Positions 5,275 through 5,869 of a DNA stretch of 5,869 nucleotides are shown here, piece after piece. Source of the stretch: Candidatus Sabulitectum sp. Its GTDB lineage: Bacteria > Fermentibacterota > Fermentibacteria > Fermentibacterales > JCC-6. Numbering within the stretch: the first letter of the stretch is position 1; every line of letters starts with the position of its first letter. The notes below the pieces were generated by a model, which made no database searches, had not been told where the DNA came from, and was given only the letters and a program-made list of their open reading frames with translations. Position numbers and translations under genes: made by a program. Location of the stretch: assembly GCA_029934845.1 (NCBI GenBank), contig JAOZLN010000171.1:1-5869 (forward strand). The letters run 5' to 3'.

Positions 5275-5869
5275 GAGCATTGTTCTTTCAGCAGAAAGTA
5301 TATACTGTTCATACGGTGGTGCTGATTCTTCAGTACATGTTCTCCGGGGTGTGGACATTGAAATAAAGTCAGGCGAAGTTGTGGCAGTTATGGGGCCAAG
5401 TGGTTCTGGTAAGAGTACCTTGTTGCACGCCCTGGGGCTTCTTGAAAGACCGGATCAGGGCAGAGTGTTTGTGTGCGGTGAGGATGGATGGACCCTGGGC
5501 AGCAGGAAAAGGTCAGAACTCAGGAATCGGAAGATTGGTTTTGTATTTCAATTCCATCATCTTCTAGAGGAATTTACACTGAAAGAGAATGTTATGATGC
5601 CGTGTCTGATCGCCGGCGAAAGCAGTTTGGAAGCAGGTAAGAAGGCTGACAGGCTTATGGAAAGGGTAGGAATAATCCACCGTTCGTCACATTTTCCCTC
5701 GAGAGTGTCCGGCGGAGAAAGACAGAGAGCTGCAATTGCCCGGGCAATTGTGATGAAACCTGACATCGTGCTCGCTGATGAACCCACCGGAAATCTTGAT
5801 ATTGATACAAGTGCAGGAGTGGAAAAGTTGATAATGGAGCTGGCAGAGGAGGATAACCGATCATTCCTC
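5267..5869 (+). CDS. lolD: Lipoprotein-releasing system ATP-binding protein LolD (partial at right edge)
   Basis: The first 201 codons of an ABC ATPase that powers lipoprotein release by the adjacent permease, on the cytoplasmic face of the inner membrane. Visible motifs in order: Walker A GPSGSGKST (43-51), Q-loop FQFHHLLEEFTLKENV (94-109), whose FHHLL is typical of LolD, signature SGGERQRAAIARA (148-160), Walker B IVLADE (167-172) and D-loop GNLD (175-178). The H-loop histidine and the last 20-30 residues fall beyond the window. ATG 5267 is chosen because it is in frame with the motifs, has GGAGG at 5253-5257 (9-base spacing) and overlaps the permease stop by 8 bases, implying coupled translation. 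The ATG at 5271 is in another frame. MacB or FtsE are alternative ABC families, but the FHHLL Q-loop and the lolC neighbour favour LolD. Confidence 0.95.
   Translation, partial: MNESIVLSAESIYCSYGGADSSVHVLRGVDIEIKSGEVVAVMGPSGSGKSTLLHALGLLERPDQGRVFVCGEDGWTLGSRKRSELRNRKIGFVFQFHHLLEEFTLKENVMMPCLIAGESSLEAGKKADRLMERVGIIHRSSHFPSRVSGGERQRAAIARAIVMKPDIVLADEPTGNLDIDTSAGVEKLIMELAEEDNRSFL

Noticed and set aside
5271..5346. Second ATG in ATGAATGA as the lolD start
   Set aside because: It is in a different frame that stops after about two dozen codons. The ATP-binding motifs are in frame with ATG 5267.
1..5869. Defence system, mobile element, CRISPR array, tRNA or rRNA genes
   Set aside because: All sequence is accounted for by housekeeping or common-family genes. 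I saw no direct-repeat arrays, transposase motifs, cloverleaf or rRNA signatures.

Overview
This looks like ordinary chromosomal DNA from a diderm (Gram-negative-type) bacterium. Every supported gene lies on the + strand. The Lol lipoprotein-export genes imply an outer membrane, and the order prfB-lysS-lolC-lolD resembles arrangements known from several diderm lineages. The GC content (by eye somewhat below 50%) and the gene order would fit an uncultured lineage near the FCB group or Deltaproteobacteria. The sequence alone cannot fix the taxon, so treat that as a weak guess.

Left part (1-1440): a short upstream cluster. It starts with the last 81 codons of a cation-transporting P-type ATPase (two C-terminal membrane helices). 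Its stop overlaps the TTG start of a small four-helix membrane protein of the DUF2809 type (246-647). After 19 bases comes a ChaN-like, haem-binding-uptake (Tiki superfamily) protein (667-1440). The ATPase frame is preceded by an in-frame TGA at bases 1-3. From memory of the family, that codon falls where many Ca2+-ATPases carry a conserved Cys or Ser, which is the oddest signal in the window.

Middle (1441-1514): the only real intergenic gap. It holds a plausible sigma-70-type promoter and an 11-bp bulged inverted repeat that overlaps the -10 region.

Right part (1515-5869): a tightly packed operon. prfB (peptide release factor 2) contains the classic autoregulatory +1 programmed frameshift (internal Shine-Dalgarno, CTT TGA C), so its true start is ATG 1515 and the protein is 365 residues long. 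lysS (lysyl-tRNA synthetase, class II) follows after 1 base. lolC (lipoprotein-releasing permease) overlaps the lysS stop as ATGA. lolD (its ATPase) overlaps the lolC stop by 8 bases and runs off the right edge. The operon thus joins translation factors (termination and Lys-tRNA charging) to the inner-membrane machine that releases lipoproteins towards LolA.

I found no mobile element, CRISPR array, RNA gene or novel multi-gene system. The points worth a second look are the in-frame TGA in the ATPase, the RF2 recoding site, the two inverted repeats and the tight gene overlaps.
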